In this document: positions 21,887 to 33,318 of the stretch, one piece after another | Layout: each line of letters opens with the position of its first letter | How positions within the stretch are numbered: the stretch's first letter is position 1 | Assembly: GCA_037953745.1 (NCBI GenBank) | Contig: JBAKBP010013035.1 | Location: 1 to 64,000, forward strand | Length of the DNA stretch: 64,000 bases | From: Lithodes maja | Lineage: Eukaryota; Arthropoda; Malacostraca; Decapoda; Lithodidae | Direction: 5' to 3' | Made by a program: the position numbers and the translations under genes | Notes under the pieces: model-generated | The model's input: the letters and a program-made list of their open reading frames with translations, nothing else | Databases searched by the model: none | What the model was told of the DNA's origin: nothing

Positions 21887-24800
21887 GATCTGCTTCTTGG
21901 TGGACGGCCTGGGAAGTGGTTAATAGCCAATATCTTGTTCTGTGGGGGGCACACCTGGCCCAAACCCACCATGAACCCCAGATACTGCACGGTAGCCCGC
22001 ACAAAATCACACTTTCCCAGGTTGACCACCAAGTTTGCCTCGCTTAATTTCTTAAATAGGGATTCTACATGTTCACAGTGGCTCTTGAAATCGTCATCGT
22101 AGATAATGACGTCGTCCAGGTACACGGTACAGTTCGGAATGTCAGCCACTAACTCGTTCATCAAGCTTTGGAAGGTCGCTGGTGCGTTCTTTAGACCGTA
22201 CGGCATGACATTACAACGATATGTAGCACCATCCACCACAAAACCACACACCTCTTTCGCCCGTTCAGACAAAGGCACCTGCCAGTAACCTTTTACCAGG
22301 TCCACCTTGGTCAAGAACTTGGCCCTGCCAATCTTGTCTACACAGTCATCGACCCGGGGAACAGGATATGGGTTGGTGGGAGTCAAGCCGTTTAGCCTGC
22401 GGTAATCAACACAGAAGCGCACCTTGCCATCCGACTTAGGTTGCAGCGTTACGGGAGATGTCCACTTTACCGCCCCCTTCTCGATCAGTCCCTGTTGCAA
22501 CATATACTCCAACTCCGCCCGGAGGGCCGGAAGTTTAATAGGGGGCACCCTATAGGGCACTGATTTGAAGGGTGGGTGGTCTCCGATGTCAACGTTGTGC
22601 ACCTCATGAGTAGTGAGGCCTGGGTGTTCCGCAAATACAGTAGGGTATAAACAGAATAGGCGCTCGACAGCCACACGCTGTTGCTCAGGTAGGTGTTGCA
22701 AAGCCTCATGAGCCGCCTGTCTCGTGTTTCCCGCCCACTGATCTGCAGTAACATGATAATCCCAGTTGTCATCCACCTGCGCATGACTGTCCCGTTCTCC
22801 TTCTCCACCTTGACTGCTGAAAGTCATCACGGGGACAGTGAGAGGCTCAGGTGGGCGCCTCACATACTCATTCATCAGGTTGACATGACATAACTGATTC
22901 CTCTTACGCCTGTCTGGAGTGGCCACCAGGTAATCTAAGTCCGAGAGCTTCTCTGCTACCCTATAAGGACCAGCGTACTTTGCGGATAAGGGGTGACCTA
23001 CAAGAGGGAGTAGTATCAACACCTCCTGACCCACGTGAAACTCCCTGAGTTTCACCTTGTGGTCGTACCTGTCCTTCATGAGGGCCTGACAGCCTACCAG
23101 ATTGCGGCCAGCCAACTCCAGACTACGCAACATTCGTTCTCTACTCTCAAGGACATACTTAAGCATAGAACATGGTTTAGCGGTGCCTTCCCATATCTCC
23201 TTTACCATGTGGAGAGGCCCTCTGACGCGGTGTCCAAACACAAGCTCATTAGGGCTAAACCCCAAACTCTCCCCAGGTACCTCTCGTGCAGCGAATAACA
23301 CATACGGCAGGCCAAGATCCCAGTCCTTGCCGTTTTCAAGACAATAGCAGCGAAGCATGCTTTTTAGAGTGGAATGCCACCTCTCTAACACCCCCTGACT
23401 CTCTGGGTGATAAGCAGATGACACTACAGTGACTATCCCGTGCTGCTTCATTGTCTGAACGAACAAGTTGGAGGTGAAATTCGATCCTTGGTCTGACTGT
23501 ATCTCCTGCGGGTATCCGTACCGAGAGAAGTATAATAGCAAGTTTCGGACCACCGTCTTCGCCAAACCATTTCTCATCGGGTATGCGTCTGGGTACCGAG
23601 TTGCTACGTCCATGACTGTTAAGAGATATTTATTTACGGCACTTGTGGGGGGGAGGGGGCCAACCATGTCGACTACTACTTTACTAAAGGGAGGCCCACT
23701 GACGGGAATTGGGTGTAACGGAGCCTTTGGGATGCTCTGGTTAGGTTTCCCGACCTTTTGGTACACACTGCACATTGCCACCCATGACACCACTTGTGCT
23801 CTCAAACCAGGCCACCAAAACAGTTTCCCCAAAGCCGCCACCGTCTTACGGACACCCAAGTGTCCCGCCAGCGGTACATCATGAGCCAACTTAAGTAGGC
23901 TATCCCTGCATACCCTCGGTATGACCAGCTGGTCTACCACTCCTGACCCACCCTCCCAACTTCTCTGCGGGTCTTGGAATCGCCGATACAAGATGCCATC
24001 AATGAAAAAAAAATCTCCAGACTTTGCATCCCTGTCCTCTTCGAGTTCGACAGCACCGTTACTACACTTTAGAACCTCCGGGTCTTCTAGCTGCAATTTG
24101 CGAATATCTGAGGGAGCTAGCCTGTCTAAGTGTTTGCGAAACAACTCATGCCCTCCCCCAACATCGAAATTTGCATCCCGTTGCTCTCTCCGTGTATACC
24201 ATTGCTGCCTCTGAGTCTCTTTAAGCCCTGCCTCTACACTCTCAGTGACAGGTGGTGGTGCTTCTCCAGACTCTAATAACGGTGCTAATACTGAGTCCCC
24301 GAGAAGCGCTGCTGGTACTAGACTCTCCACCGTATCAGCTTTCAGCACCTTCTCGTGACCGTTCCTCCGCTTATTTGAAGACTGTTGGTTAGGTTGTGAC
24401 TCCCTGGATGCGAGAGATCTGGTTACAACACACGCCATTGGTTGCACCTGACACTTCTCAACCCACTCCTGTTCCTCCCTACTCACGTCGGCCGGCTCCT
24501 CGGCAACGACTAAGGGTGAAACCTTAGAAGCAGGCACCGCAAAGTCATTGCCGAGAAGGAGGTCGACGCCCCCAACAGGCAATTTCTCCACGATTCCCAC
24601 ATCCAGTTCGCGAGTCACACCGTCAACTTCAAGCTCCATTCTAACAAGCGGGTATGACCTAGTTGCATTAACTCCCTGCACCACAACTACCCGCGCTGCG
24701 TTTATGGGTCTACCAGTGAAATTCTTCAAGAGTGTCTGAGAGGCACCTGTGTCACACAAGAGCTGTACCCCGTGCTTCTTGCCCCCCCACTTCACGCAGC

Positions 24801-26385
24801 CATGCCCTCTATGGTCGCAAAAGGCATCGCGGACAGGGTTCGAGCCTTCCGGATCCTTCTTCACTGGCGGTGCTCCATCCTCTGATCTTATGCCTCCAGC
24901 AAACACAGAAGACTTCTGGAACACCCCAATGCTGCGAGCCAATGACACAGCCGCCGAGGGAGGTCTGCTCGGACAAGCTTTTGCCATGTGCCCCTCTTTG
25001 TGACAGTGATAACACTCAAATTCCCCCTTGGACTTATACTGAGATGTAAAAGTCCCCTGACCCTTCTTAAACGGGGCAGTGCTAGGTTTGTGATCAGTCT
25101 TGGTGTTATTGCTTTTAAATTTATGTGTGTCCATATTCCGGGGTGGGGGAGGGTAACGCTCCTTAACGCCTACATCGTTTCTCTGTGCAGAGCCGCACCC
25201 ACGAATTAGTGACAACCGAAGATCAGCCATCTCTGCTGCTTCTACGAGAGTTCTTGGGTTCTTCTCTTTAAGGTTTAAAGTCAAGTCGCCGCCCGTACAC
25301 TTATAAAACTGCTCTAGAAGCATCAACTGTTTCATCTCCTCAAACGTAGTTGTCTTCTCTGATCTGAGCCAGTTTCCCATAGCGTCGGACAGGTCCCGGG
25401 CGTGCTCCAAGAAGGTACTGTCTCGCCCCTTAGTCACACCCCGGAACTTTAACCTATATGTCTCGGGTTGTAGCTCATATGCCCGCAGGACAGCCTCCTT
25501 GAGCTCCTCATAAACAACGCAGGACTCCAAAGGCAGTGCATCGTAAGCCTTGAGCCCCTTACCTACGAGTCTAGAGGACACAAGGGCCGCCCACTTAACT
25601 TCAGGCCACTGATGCTCCCGGCACTTCTTCTCAAATCTATTGAAAAACTCTGTGACACCAGACTCGTCAAATACAGGGACCAGTTTGAGAAGGTGCGACA
25701 GAGACTGATCATGCGCACGGTTTCCAATACCGAGTCGCTGTCCCGTCGTCTCAACACGAGACTTCTCTAAATCCATGTCGGCACAGTATCTTGTAGATTC
25801 TAGTTCAGTCCTAAGCTCAGCTTCCCTCGTCTGTTGCTGCATCCTAGCCAGCTCTTTTCTCTCTTCTATCTTAGCTAGCTCTTTTCTCTCTTCTATCTTA
25901 GCTAGCTCGAGCTGAAAGAGCATCTCCGGGGTCAAACCTTGAGGAGGAGGAGGAGATGCAATGATGTTAGAAATACCCGGTGATCCCCCCAGGGGCAAAC
26001 CACCCTGCCAGTCACTACCCACCTGCGGAAGCGTGCTCAGGGTCGGTACTCCAATAGGAGGATTGGGAGTCGAGTGAAGGGGAGGCTCGGCCAAAGGGCT
26101 CTGAGCACTCACCCTACCTCGTACGCCAGTCACCCCACCCAGCACACACATCATCAGGTCATCCTTGGTCATGCCACTAGTACATACATGGCCGATAGCT
26201 GCGGCTAAGCACTGGAGACCGTACCGATTCATACCCACCAACCGGTCGGAAGTAACAGGCCATTGTAAAAAATTCCTTGCATCCTCCTCACTGTTCACCA
26301 AGTTAACAACCTGCCCATGCTGCTGCTCCTCAGCTTCTACATCACGTACTGTGTCTTCATCCTGCACTGATCCGCTATAAGACAT
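21883..26385 (-). CDS. Element A Gag-protease-integrase-RT polyprotein
   Basis: One frame of about 1500 residues from the ATG at 26385, chosen by homology of MSYSGS to copy C; the frame also stays open a little upstream. Order: N-terminal region; coiled coil with ELAKIEERK repeated (~155-175); SCAN-like capsid (LVPVFDESGVTEFFNRFEKK, VLRAYELQPETYRLKFR); CCHC knuckle CYHCHKEGHMAKAC (~455); protease CDTGASQTLL (~543). The integrase zinc region near 830 has HDVPLAGH but CSVYQK in place of CxxC. The integrase core has D in VVVDMVG, D in QSDQGSN and E in LERWH at D-35-E spacing. RT follows with YLDDVIIY near 1420. Integrase upstream of RT is the reverse of ordinary Gypsy. The frame ends early after a one-base loss near 21907. 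Confidence 0.93.
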   Translation of the reverse strand: MSYSGSVQDEDTVRDVEAEEQQHGQVVNLVNSEEDARNFLQWPVTSDRLVGMNRYGLQCLAAAIGHVCTSGMTKDDLMMCVLGGVTGVRGRVSAQSPLAEPPLHSTPNPPIGVPTLSTLPQVGSDWQGGLPLGGSPGISNIIASPPPPQGLTPEMLFQLELAKIEERKELAKIEERKELARMQQQTREAELRTELESTRYCADMDLEKSRVETTGQRLGIGNRAHDQSLSHLLKLVPVFDESGVTEFFNRFEKKCREHQWPEVKWAALVSSRLVGKGLKAYDALPLESCVVYEELKEAVLRAYELQPETYRLKFRGVTKGRDSTFLEHARDLSDAMGNWLRSEKTTTFEEMKQLMLLEQFYKCTGGDLTLNLKEKNPRTLVEAAEMADLRLSLIRGCGSAQRNDVGVKERYPPPPRNMDTHKFKSNNTKTDHKPSTAPFKKGQGTFTSQYKSKGEFECYHCHKEGHMAKACPSRPPSAAVSLARSIGVFQKSSVFAGGIRSEDGAPPVKKDPEGSNPVRDAFCDHRGHGCVKWGGKKHGVQLLCDTGASQTLLKNFTGRPINAARVVVVQGVNATRSYPLVRMELEVDGVTRELDVGIVEKLPVGGVDLLLGNDFAVPASKVSPLVVAEEPADVSREEQEWVEKCQVQPMACVVTRSLASRESQPNQQSSNKRRNGHEKVLKADTVESLVPAALLGDSVLAPLLESGEAPPPVTESVEAGLKETQRQQWYTRREQRDANFDVGGGHELFRKHLDRLAPSDIRKLQLEDPEVLKCSNGAVELEEDRDAKSGDFFFIDGILYRRFQDPQRSWEGGSGVVDQLVIPRVCRDSLLKLAHDVPLAGHLGVRKTVAALGKLFWWPGLRAQVVSWVAMCSVYQKVGKPNQSIPKAPLHPIPVSGPPFSKVVVDMVGPLPPTSAVNKYLLTVMDVATRYPDAYPMRNGLAKTVVRNLLLYFSRYGYPQEIQSDQGSNFTSNLFVQTMKQHGIVTVVSSAYHPESQGVLERWHSTLKSMLRCYCLENGKDWDLGLPYVLFAAREVPGESLGFSPNELVFGHRVRGPLHMVKEIWEGTAKPCSMLKYVLESRERMLRSLELAGRNLVGCQALMKDRYDHKVKLREFHVGQEVLILLPLVGHPLSAKYAGPYRVAEKLSDLDYLVATPDRRKRNQLCHVNLMNEYVRRPPEPLTVPVMTFSSQGGEGERDSHAQVDDNWDYHVTADQWAGNTRQAAHEALQHLPEQQRVAVERLFCLYPTVFAEHPGLTTHEVHNVDIGDHPPFKSVPYRVPPIKLPALRAELEYMLQQGLIEKGAVKWTSPVTLQPKSDGKVRFCVDYRRLNGLTPTNPYPVPRVDDCVDKIGRAKFLTKVDLVKGYWQVPLSERAKEVCGFVVDGATYRCNVMPYGLKNAPATFQSLMNELVADIPNCTVYLDDVIIYDDDFKSHCEHVESLFKKLSEANLVVNLGKCDFVRATVQYLGFMVGLGQVCPPQNKILAINHFPGRPPRSRS

Positions 26386-26640
26386 GATGCTCACTGAAGA
26401 TTTTTCACTTTGATACACAAAAAAGAAGTGCCCCAAACTCTTATACCACAATATTCACAATAAAAAATTCTCGGAGACAGCTTAAGTGCTATATTACTTT
26501 GTTAAAAAAATAATTCTTGCATGTCCTCAAAAAATATTCCATAAAATCAACACATGTTCAGTGCCTAAACTGTGAGAAAAATCTGCACAATAACCTGCAA
26601 TTATATGTCAGTTCACCAAATCCTGAGCTAGGTCGCCATT
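26386..26640 (-). other. Element A leader with primer-binding site
   Basis: A 5' untranslated leader between the 5' LTR and the gag start. The minus strand reads TGGCGACC at 26638-26631, two bases inside the LTR, identical to the site in copy C and in the right family-B unit. Confidence 0.75.
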
Positions 26641-28459
26641 TGTTACGATCGGGTCTCGTATAAATCAGTGGCTCTTATACATTGGACTAGACTGGCATAA
26701 ATGCAACAACGGAAACGCTAGATCCAACCCCTGATATATAATCCCGTCGAACAAAGAACACATATACCCTCCAGAGTTATATCTGCGATAGCGGGGTATC
26801 TTAACTCTCAGTATCTATGTGCTTCTACTATAGGCTGATGTTCTCTGAAACAGCCTATTACCTATAACATATGGTTGCTTAGTTATGGTACACAAGGAAA
26901 AGATAGTTAACTTAATTAAATCACAAGAGTGATCTAATGCAAACAAGAAGAAGGTTTACTTAACGTTACTCTAATCAATAATATCTGTCACTCCTTTATG
27001 AAAGAAAGTGTTGTAAAGTCCTCAAGCACCGAACAAGGAATCTTCTGAATAATGTTGGATGCTACTAAGAAGAACGTATCGGAAATGGAACCACAAAATA
27101 GCAGGAGGCAGGACAATGCACGTGTAGGCTAAATACACAAAAAGGCTGGACCTATGATATTATTGGACACAAGAAAATTATAAGCGGTGCAACAGTAATA
27201 ATGCTCGCCACGAAAAAGTAGTACTCCTATTAACAAAACCGGTCTATGCTGGTTGTGTCTCTCTACAGCAACCTAGACCTCAAAATGCTTGTGTAGAAAT
27301 AATGGGTATGCATAAAAGAGTATATGATCTAATCCAGCTAATGTCTACCTGGGTTAATAAAGTCTAGCTGGGATGCGCAAAGGTACAGAATTCTGGTGGA
27401 GCAAGGCAGCTCCTAGCCTAGTGTGGACCTTGGGTCTGTGCGGCCTGATTACGTTAATATGAAGGGGTGCTCTCTTGAGGATTCTCGATCACAAGTATCG
27501 AGTATCCTCCTGGCGACCCTCAAAAGTAAAAGCAAATAGAGTTAGAACAGTGTTGGGTGGATTAGGCAAGCAGCCCTCACGCACTACACAGTCTAAACTC
27601 CAAGGTACACAGACAAAAGATCCACCCAGGTAACCCACAGAATCCGTAGTATCGTGCAGCTCAAAAGTAGCCTACACACAGTGAAAACACCAACAGCAAG
27701 GTACCTGATCCCTAGTCTAGCATTATTTAACCCTGTAGAAACATTAGTGATTGATGGAGACAGTCTGAGCAATACAATCTCCCAAAAAGACAATGACTAT
27801 CTTCAACCTTAGCCTAGTACATAAGAAATGTGAGATCCAGCATATAATACAGTCTGGCCACCAATTCAAGGTGTGGATGCAGGGAACCAGAGGGGGATTG
27901 ATATTAATAAAAGGTGAGGAAGTAGTGGAAATGATAGAGGCAGTAGAAGAGAAAGATTCTAAGACAAGAGTGTGGAACAGTTCAAGGGAGATGCTTAGAG
28001 TATGCTGTCTGGGACGGATCTGACCAGGATATTTCCAGGGACCGCATGGGTGGAGTCCCAGTTCGCAGGAATGGCACGAGGGCGCGCGACAGTCGCCCAG
28101 TAAGCAGCCGCCTAGTAGGCCGTGTTAGGCAGGAGGCAACGAATCCCGCGAGGCCTATGTAAGGGGGCCGGCCATGCGCCACACTCACCACCAAGTCACA
28201 CCACCTGCTCTCTCTCTCTCTCTCTCTCTCCCGCTCGCCTTCCCATCATTCAACTATTTAACACAATACTTTCAATTGACTAAATAAAATAGAAAGGATT
28301 GTGACAGACGAATACAAAGAACAGTTCTGAACTGTCTGCAACACAAGCTTTCTCGAGAAGGAAAGTACACAATGATAGGTAGTCTGTAGCTACATTCTCT
28401 GCCCTGGCGAGTCCTAGCGAGTAAGCTATGCGGTTCTGGGGGAAGCGGTGAGCGTCACA
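26641..28459 (-). repeat. Element A 5' LTR (right copy)
   Basis: TGTTACGATCGGG...GAGCGTCACA on the plus strand, 1819 bp. CT run at 28207-28231. It is followed directly by the AGCG duplication (28460-28463). As the upstream LTR it should hold the element promoter on the minus strand; I cannot place a TATA box with confidence. Confidence 0.93.
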
Positions 28460-28463
28460 AGCG

Positions 28464-29931
28464 CGCAATATGCCCCTTCTCATGATACTTGAAACACTCC
28501 ACTTCGCTCTTGGACTTCCTCTGAGGTGAGGAAGGGCCCTGGCCTTTCTTTAACGGGAAGGGTTTCGACTTGGGATCAAAATTGGCACCAGTACTCTTAA
28601 ATGGGTAATTAGTTGTGTCCTTAATTCCGGGGGGGTGGAATGGTATGCCCCTGGTTACCTGCCTCAGCTCTCTGTGCAGACCCGCACCCATGAATCAATG
28701 ACAACCTGAGGTCAGCCAGCTCAGCCGCCTCCTGCAAAGTTTTAGGTTGCTTATCTTTCAGGTTAAGAGTCAAGTCACTGCCAGTACATTTGAAAAATTG
28801 TTCTAACAACACTAATTGCTTCACTGCATCAAAAGTAGTTGCCATCTCCGACCTTAACCAATTCTCAAATGCATCTGACAGCTCTAGCGTGTTCCTGGAA
28901 AGTACTCTCCTTTCTCTTTGGAACAGCCCTAAACTTCAGCCTATAGGTCTATGGCTGCAATTCATACGCCCTCAGGACAGCCTCTTTCAACACCTCGTAG
29001 TCAATGCAAGACTCTAGGGGTAAAGCATCGTACGCCTTGCGTGCCTTCCCCGTCAATCGTGACGAAACAAGGGCGGACAACTTCTCCTCGGGCCATTGGT
29101 GCTCCCGGCACTTTTTCTCAAAACGGAGAAAGAATTCTGTAACTCCTAACTCATCAAACACTGGAACCAACTTTAGTAGATGCGACAGGGACTGGTCATG
29201 GGGTCGACCCCCCTGCATGACCAGGTTCCTCGTCACCTCTACACAAGTTTTCTCTAGGTCAATATCGGCACAATACTTTGCAGACTCAGCCTGATATTTA
29301 TACTTAAGCTCAGACTCATGCTTCCGCTGCTCGAGCTCAAGCTCAGCCTGTCGCTGCCACTGCTCGAGCTCAGCCTCATGCTTCCGCTACTCGAGCTCAG
29401 CCACATGCTTCCGCTGCTCGAGCTCAGCCTGTTGCTTAAGTTTGGCGAGCTCGAGCTGAAGCAACATCTCGGGAGACAAACTTTGAAGAGGGGGTGCTAC
29501 TATTGGGGACCCACCCCGTGAGTCACCTAGAGGCATACCCAACTGCCAGCGGACATTGGCCTGCGGGAACGTACTCGGCTCCGGAACCCGAGGGGGGGCC
29601 TTGATAGGAGTTGAGTGGAATGGGGGCTGGGACGAAGGTGCCCCAGCTCCCGCTCCACGCGAACCCCCATGCACCCCACCCAGCACACAGGTAACCAGCT
29701 CACTTCTTGACAAACCGCTAGTACCAGAAAACCCTAAGACCGTGGCTACACACTGCAGTCCGTACCGGTCCAGTCCCGACACCCGGTCCGCCGACACAGG
29801 CTCCTCCAAAACCTCCGAGCATCCTCCTCATCGTTCACCACCCGAACGCCGTCAAACAACTCCACCTTCTCCACCTCCTCGCCTGTCTCTCGCACTGTGC
29901 CCTCACTATGCTTAGACCCGTCCAGTGACAT
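28464..29931 (-). pseudogene. Family-B (left unit) Gag N-terminal and central part
   Basis: The remainder of the gag gene interrupted by element A, starting at the ATG 29931 (MSLDGSKHSEGTVRETGEEV). It includes the Ala/Pro-rich N-terminal domain and a coiled-coil repeat region (about 29285-29450). The SCAN-like capsid LVPVFDELGVTEFFLRFEKK follows, then FKYHEKGHIA, where the first part of the CCHC knuckle lies just before the insertion. At least four frame changes make it a pseudogene; the right unit (38535-41789) is much better preserved. The first knuckle pair reads CFKYHEKGH, with Tyr replacing a Cys. Confidence 0.85.
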
Positions 29932-30190
29932 GATGGAGTCAACAACAAAAATCCCAAGTCAAGACAAAAGTAGCCAAACTCTCGCGTAGCTTTATTCACA
30001 AAAAATATTCGAAGATGTTTTTAAGTGCAATACTAAGTCACCAATAAACTCCAACAAGTTCCATATATCCTCAAAACAATGTCCACTGCCAACACTGCAA
30101 GAAATAAATTCAACCCCAAATGGCAATAAGATTTCTCCAAAAAAAAAATGCAAAATTCAGTTCACTATGTACTGGACTAAGATAGCCATT
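29932..30190 (-). other. Family-B (left unit) leader
   Basis: Leader between the LTR and gag start. The primer-binding position reads TGGCTATC instead of TGGCGACC (30188-30181), a decayed site. Confidence 0.7.
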
Positions 30191-30317
30191 TGTTACGACC
30201 GGCACAACGAAATAAACAAGGGCACTTAATATTGGACTAGAAGATAGGCTATATCTGCAACAACGGTACGCTAATTTCAAACCCTCGAAATATTAAGCCG
30301 GTGAACAAAACACTTAA
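30191..30317 (-). repeat. Family-B LTR 2, left piece
   Basis: TGTTACGACCGGCACAACG at the start, identical in layout to LTR 3. Broken at CACTTAA by the piggyBac insertion and continued at 35946. Confidence 0.92.
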
Positions 30318-30539
30318 AACCCGGGAGCTGCGGGGAGACTCATAAGAGTTCCCCCGGCGCACTGCGGGGAGACTCTTAAGAGCAGAGCTTTTGAACGCGT
30401 ACCAAAACCGCGCGTTTATAGTCAGGCGGCTGAAAATTGGTGTGGATATAGTACTACATGTCAACTCTCGATACCACCCCGCCAAACGCTCGCCCCGCAC
30501 TCGTGCAAGCACCACCGCGCCAGTAACCACGCACTAGTC

Positions 30540-33313
30540 ATGGAGCCCACACGTCCCTCACGCTCGCTCCCTGATGACACAACCAGCCCTCCTTCTGGTG
30601 GTGTTAGCCGCCGTGGAAGGCAGAAGGTGGCTGCCAAAGACCCTAGCTACCAGTACGACACGCCCTACAGCTCTGAGGACGAAACACCAGCACCCAAAGC
30701 ACGAAAAACACGTGCAAGCAGGGCAATGGCACAGAGGTCATTGGTCTTTCGGGACACTGCCACCACGACCCAGGCCACTGCAACAACCACTACCACCACC
30801 ACTACCACCACTGCCACCCCTGCCACCCCTGCCACCGGTACCAGCGACGCAGGAGGCCGCCCTAGGGCTGCAAAACCTGCGGGGGCAGGAAAAATTAAAG
30901 GCACGGGCGTAGGGAAGAGATCCCGTACGCCAGCCACAGTGCCCCTACCACCACCACCACCACCAGCCGCCGCCCCTGGCCCGGCTGCCGCCGCCGCCCC
31001 TGGCCCGGCTGCCGCCGCCGCCCCTGGCCCGGCTGCCGCTGCCGTCCCTGCTGCCCCTGCCGCCCCTGCTGCCCCTGCCGCCCTGCCGCCCCTGCCCAAG
31101 GAACAGGGAAGGGGAAGGGGAAGGGGAAGGGGAAAGGGAGAGGGAAAGCGACTGCTGGCCCTGCTGTCCCTGGTGTCCCTGCTGCCCCTGTTGCCCCTGC
31201 TGCCCCTGCCGCCCCTGCCGCCCCTGCCCAAGGAACAGAGAGAAGGGCGACAGGCACCACCATCATCTTGCCATCAAGGCCACGCACCACTGCTGCCCCT
31301 GCCGCCGCCCCTGCCGCCGCCCCTGCCACCACCTCTGCTGTCCCTGTCCATAAGACACCCTCGCGTGCAAAAGTGACCCGGAAAACTCTGACACCATCAA
31401 AATATGCCGCCCTGCTGTTTGATGGTGATTCGCAGGACATTGGCAGCCCTGGTTTTGACGACGAAGCCCTAGCACGGGACCAAGGGTGGGGGGATTTGGG
31501 AGTGGACAGTGGGAGTGAGTCAGACGTCGGTGACGAAAATGAGGAAGGTCATCGTCTGTCTAGTGAAGAGGAGGGTGATGATGATCAAGTGCTGTATCGC
31601 GACCATGGAAGCGATATTTCAGACGATGAAGCAGACGCAGACGACATTCCGATCCCTGGCTTGCCTTCGTTCGATTGGTCTGACGGGGTCAATTTTGTAC
31701 CTGACGTGCCCCAGTTCAATCCTGGGACGTCAGGAACAACTGACGACTGGCCCTGTGACGATCAAGCGAACGAAAGCGACTTCTTCCTCGCTTTTTTCGA
31801 TATGGAGGTAATGACGTACATCGTTGCCCAAACAAACGCCTACTACAGGTGGGTGTTTGGCAGATTGGACGTCATTTCTCCAAAAGCAAGAATACGAGGC
31901 TGGGTGGATACGACTGTGGAAGAATTTATGACGTTCTTTGCCTTGTTGTTCCTCATGCCTCTGATCAAGAAGCATGTGTTGCAACACTATTGGAAGCACG
32001 ACCCTCTCATCGCCACCCCAACTTTCAATAAGTTCATGACTCGTGACAGATTTTTGTTGCTGCTAAGATTTATGCACTTTGCAGACAACGAAAATCCTAA
32101 CAGGATTGACAGGATATGGAAAGTTCGGAATGTGTTCACCATGTTGTTGGAGAGGTATAGGAAATACTTTTACCCCTTCCTCAATTTGGTGATTGATGAG
32201 TCGCTCGTGCTCTTCAAAGGACGTCTTGTTTTCAAACAGTATATCCCCTTGAAAAGGCATAGGTTCGGAATCAAGCTCTTCGTTTTGTGTGACTGCGAAA
32301 TTGGAATAGTGCTTGACATGATCGTGTACACAGGCACTGACATTGACATACCGAAAGCCGCTGCCAATGACCCCATGGGCATGTCAGGTGCCATCGTCAG
32401 GAAAATGTTGGCACCTTACCTGGGCAAAGGCCACATCATCTACACTGACAACTGGTATACTTCTCCTGCTCTCTGCCAGTTTCTTCATGACAACCAAACG
32501 GGGTCATGTGGGACTGTCAGAAAGACAAGAAAGTTTATGCCAAAATTCACAGGTGATGTCATTCCTCTCACAGATGCCTCCTCCAGTGACACACCTTCAG
32601 AAGACGACCTGGCCCAGGAACACCGCGAGAGGCATGTGCGAAGAAAGCGACGAAAGGGGCAGAAATTCAAGCAGCTCGAGAAGTGTGGGAAACTGATAGC
32701 CCTGAAGTGGAAGGATAAGCGAGACGTCCACCTGCTTTCCACCGTCCACACAGGTGCCCAGATGGATTCTGGCAAAATCCACTACCGAACCAGGAAGACC
32801 ATCTACAAGCCCGACATGGTAGTGGACTACACCAAAAACATGCGCATGGTGGACAAGTCTGACTGTCAGCTGTCAGGCGTTGAGTGTCTGAGGAAGACTG
32901 TGAAGTGGTATCACAAGCTCTTCCTCCACCTTGTTGACATAACGATGCTGAACGCCTACAACTTGTGGTTGGTAAAAAAGAATATGGCCCCAAACCAGAA
33001 ACTTAAATTCCGGGAGTTCGTGTACAACGTCTCATACCAACTCCTGGAGAAGTATGGCACCACCACTCACAGACGTACGGCATGGCGTGGGGATCACGTT
33101 CCTGACCGTATCCAGCTGGGTGTCGAAAGACACTACCCCATCAACACTGAGATGCTTGGCACTCGTCACAGGCAGGCGCAGTGCACTGTCTGCAGCTCCA
33201 GTGTCAGGAAACCCCATGTCACAAATAGAGTCACCTCAATGTGCGCAGAGTGCAAAGTGCCACTCTGCCTGGGTGACTGCTTCAGGGACTACCACACCTT
33301 CAAAAATTATTGA
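30540..33313 (+). CDS. piggyBac-family transposase with one frame break
   Basis: Starts at ATG 30540 (MEPTRPSRSLPDD). The N-terminal ~180 residues are low complexity (Thr, Pro, Ala runs) with a basic segment. A single-base loss near 31080-31084, in the Ala/Pro repeat, moves the frame to the one that stays open to 33313. The catalytic domain (DDE_Tnp_1_7) has Asp codons at 32195 (VIDESLV), 32447 (YTDNWYTS) and 32852 (MVDKSD), matching the three piggyBac aspartates. The C-terminus is a cysteine-rich zinc domain (CTVCSSS, CAECKVPLC, CFRDYH) that binds transposon ends in known piggyBac proteins. It excises and reinserts at TTAA in the nucleus. Apart from the break it looks intact. A separate internal start downstream of the break cannot be excluded. 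Confidence 0.88.
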
Positions 33314-33318
33314 GTGTC

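Larger units (their letters stand above)
19016..28459 (-). mobile_element. Full-length Gypsy element A, Gmr1-type order (integrase before RT)
   Basis: A 9444-bp element on the minus strand. LTRs at 19016-20828 (1813 bp) and 26641-28459 (1819 bp) are nearly identical by eye, differing by scattered substitutions, CT-repeat length and one deletion of about 20 bp in the left copy. The 4-bp target duplication AGCG is at 19012-19015 and 28460-28463. The internal region encodes Gag, protease, integrase, RT and RNase H in that order. The element sits within the gag gene of a family-B unit: the joined flanks match 40249-40280 of the right unit. The small LTR divergence and one frame break suggest a recent insertion. 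Confidence 0.95.

Noticed and set aside
30665..31475. Long minus-strand Gly/Ala/Val-rich frames opposite the piggyBac N-terminus
   Set aside because: Products of the low-complexity CCG/CCT repeats; no domain and no conservation argument.
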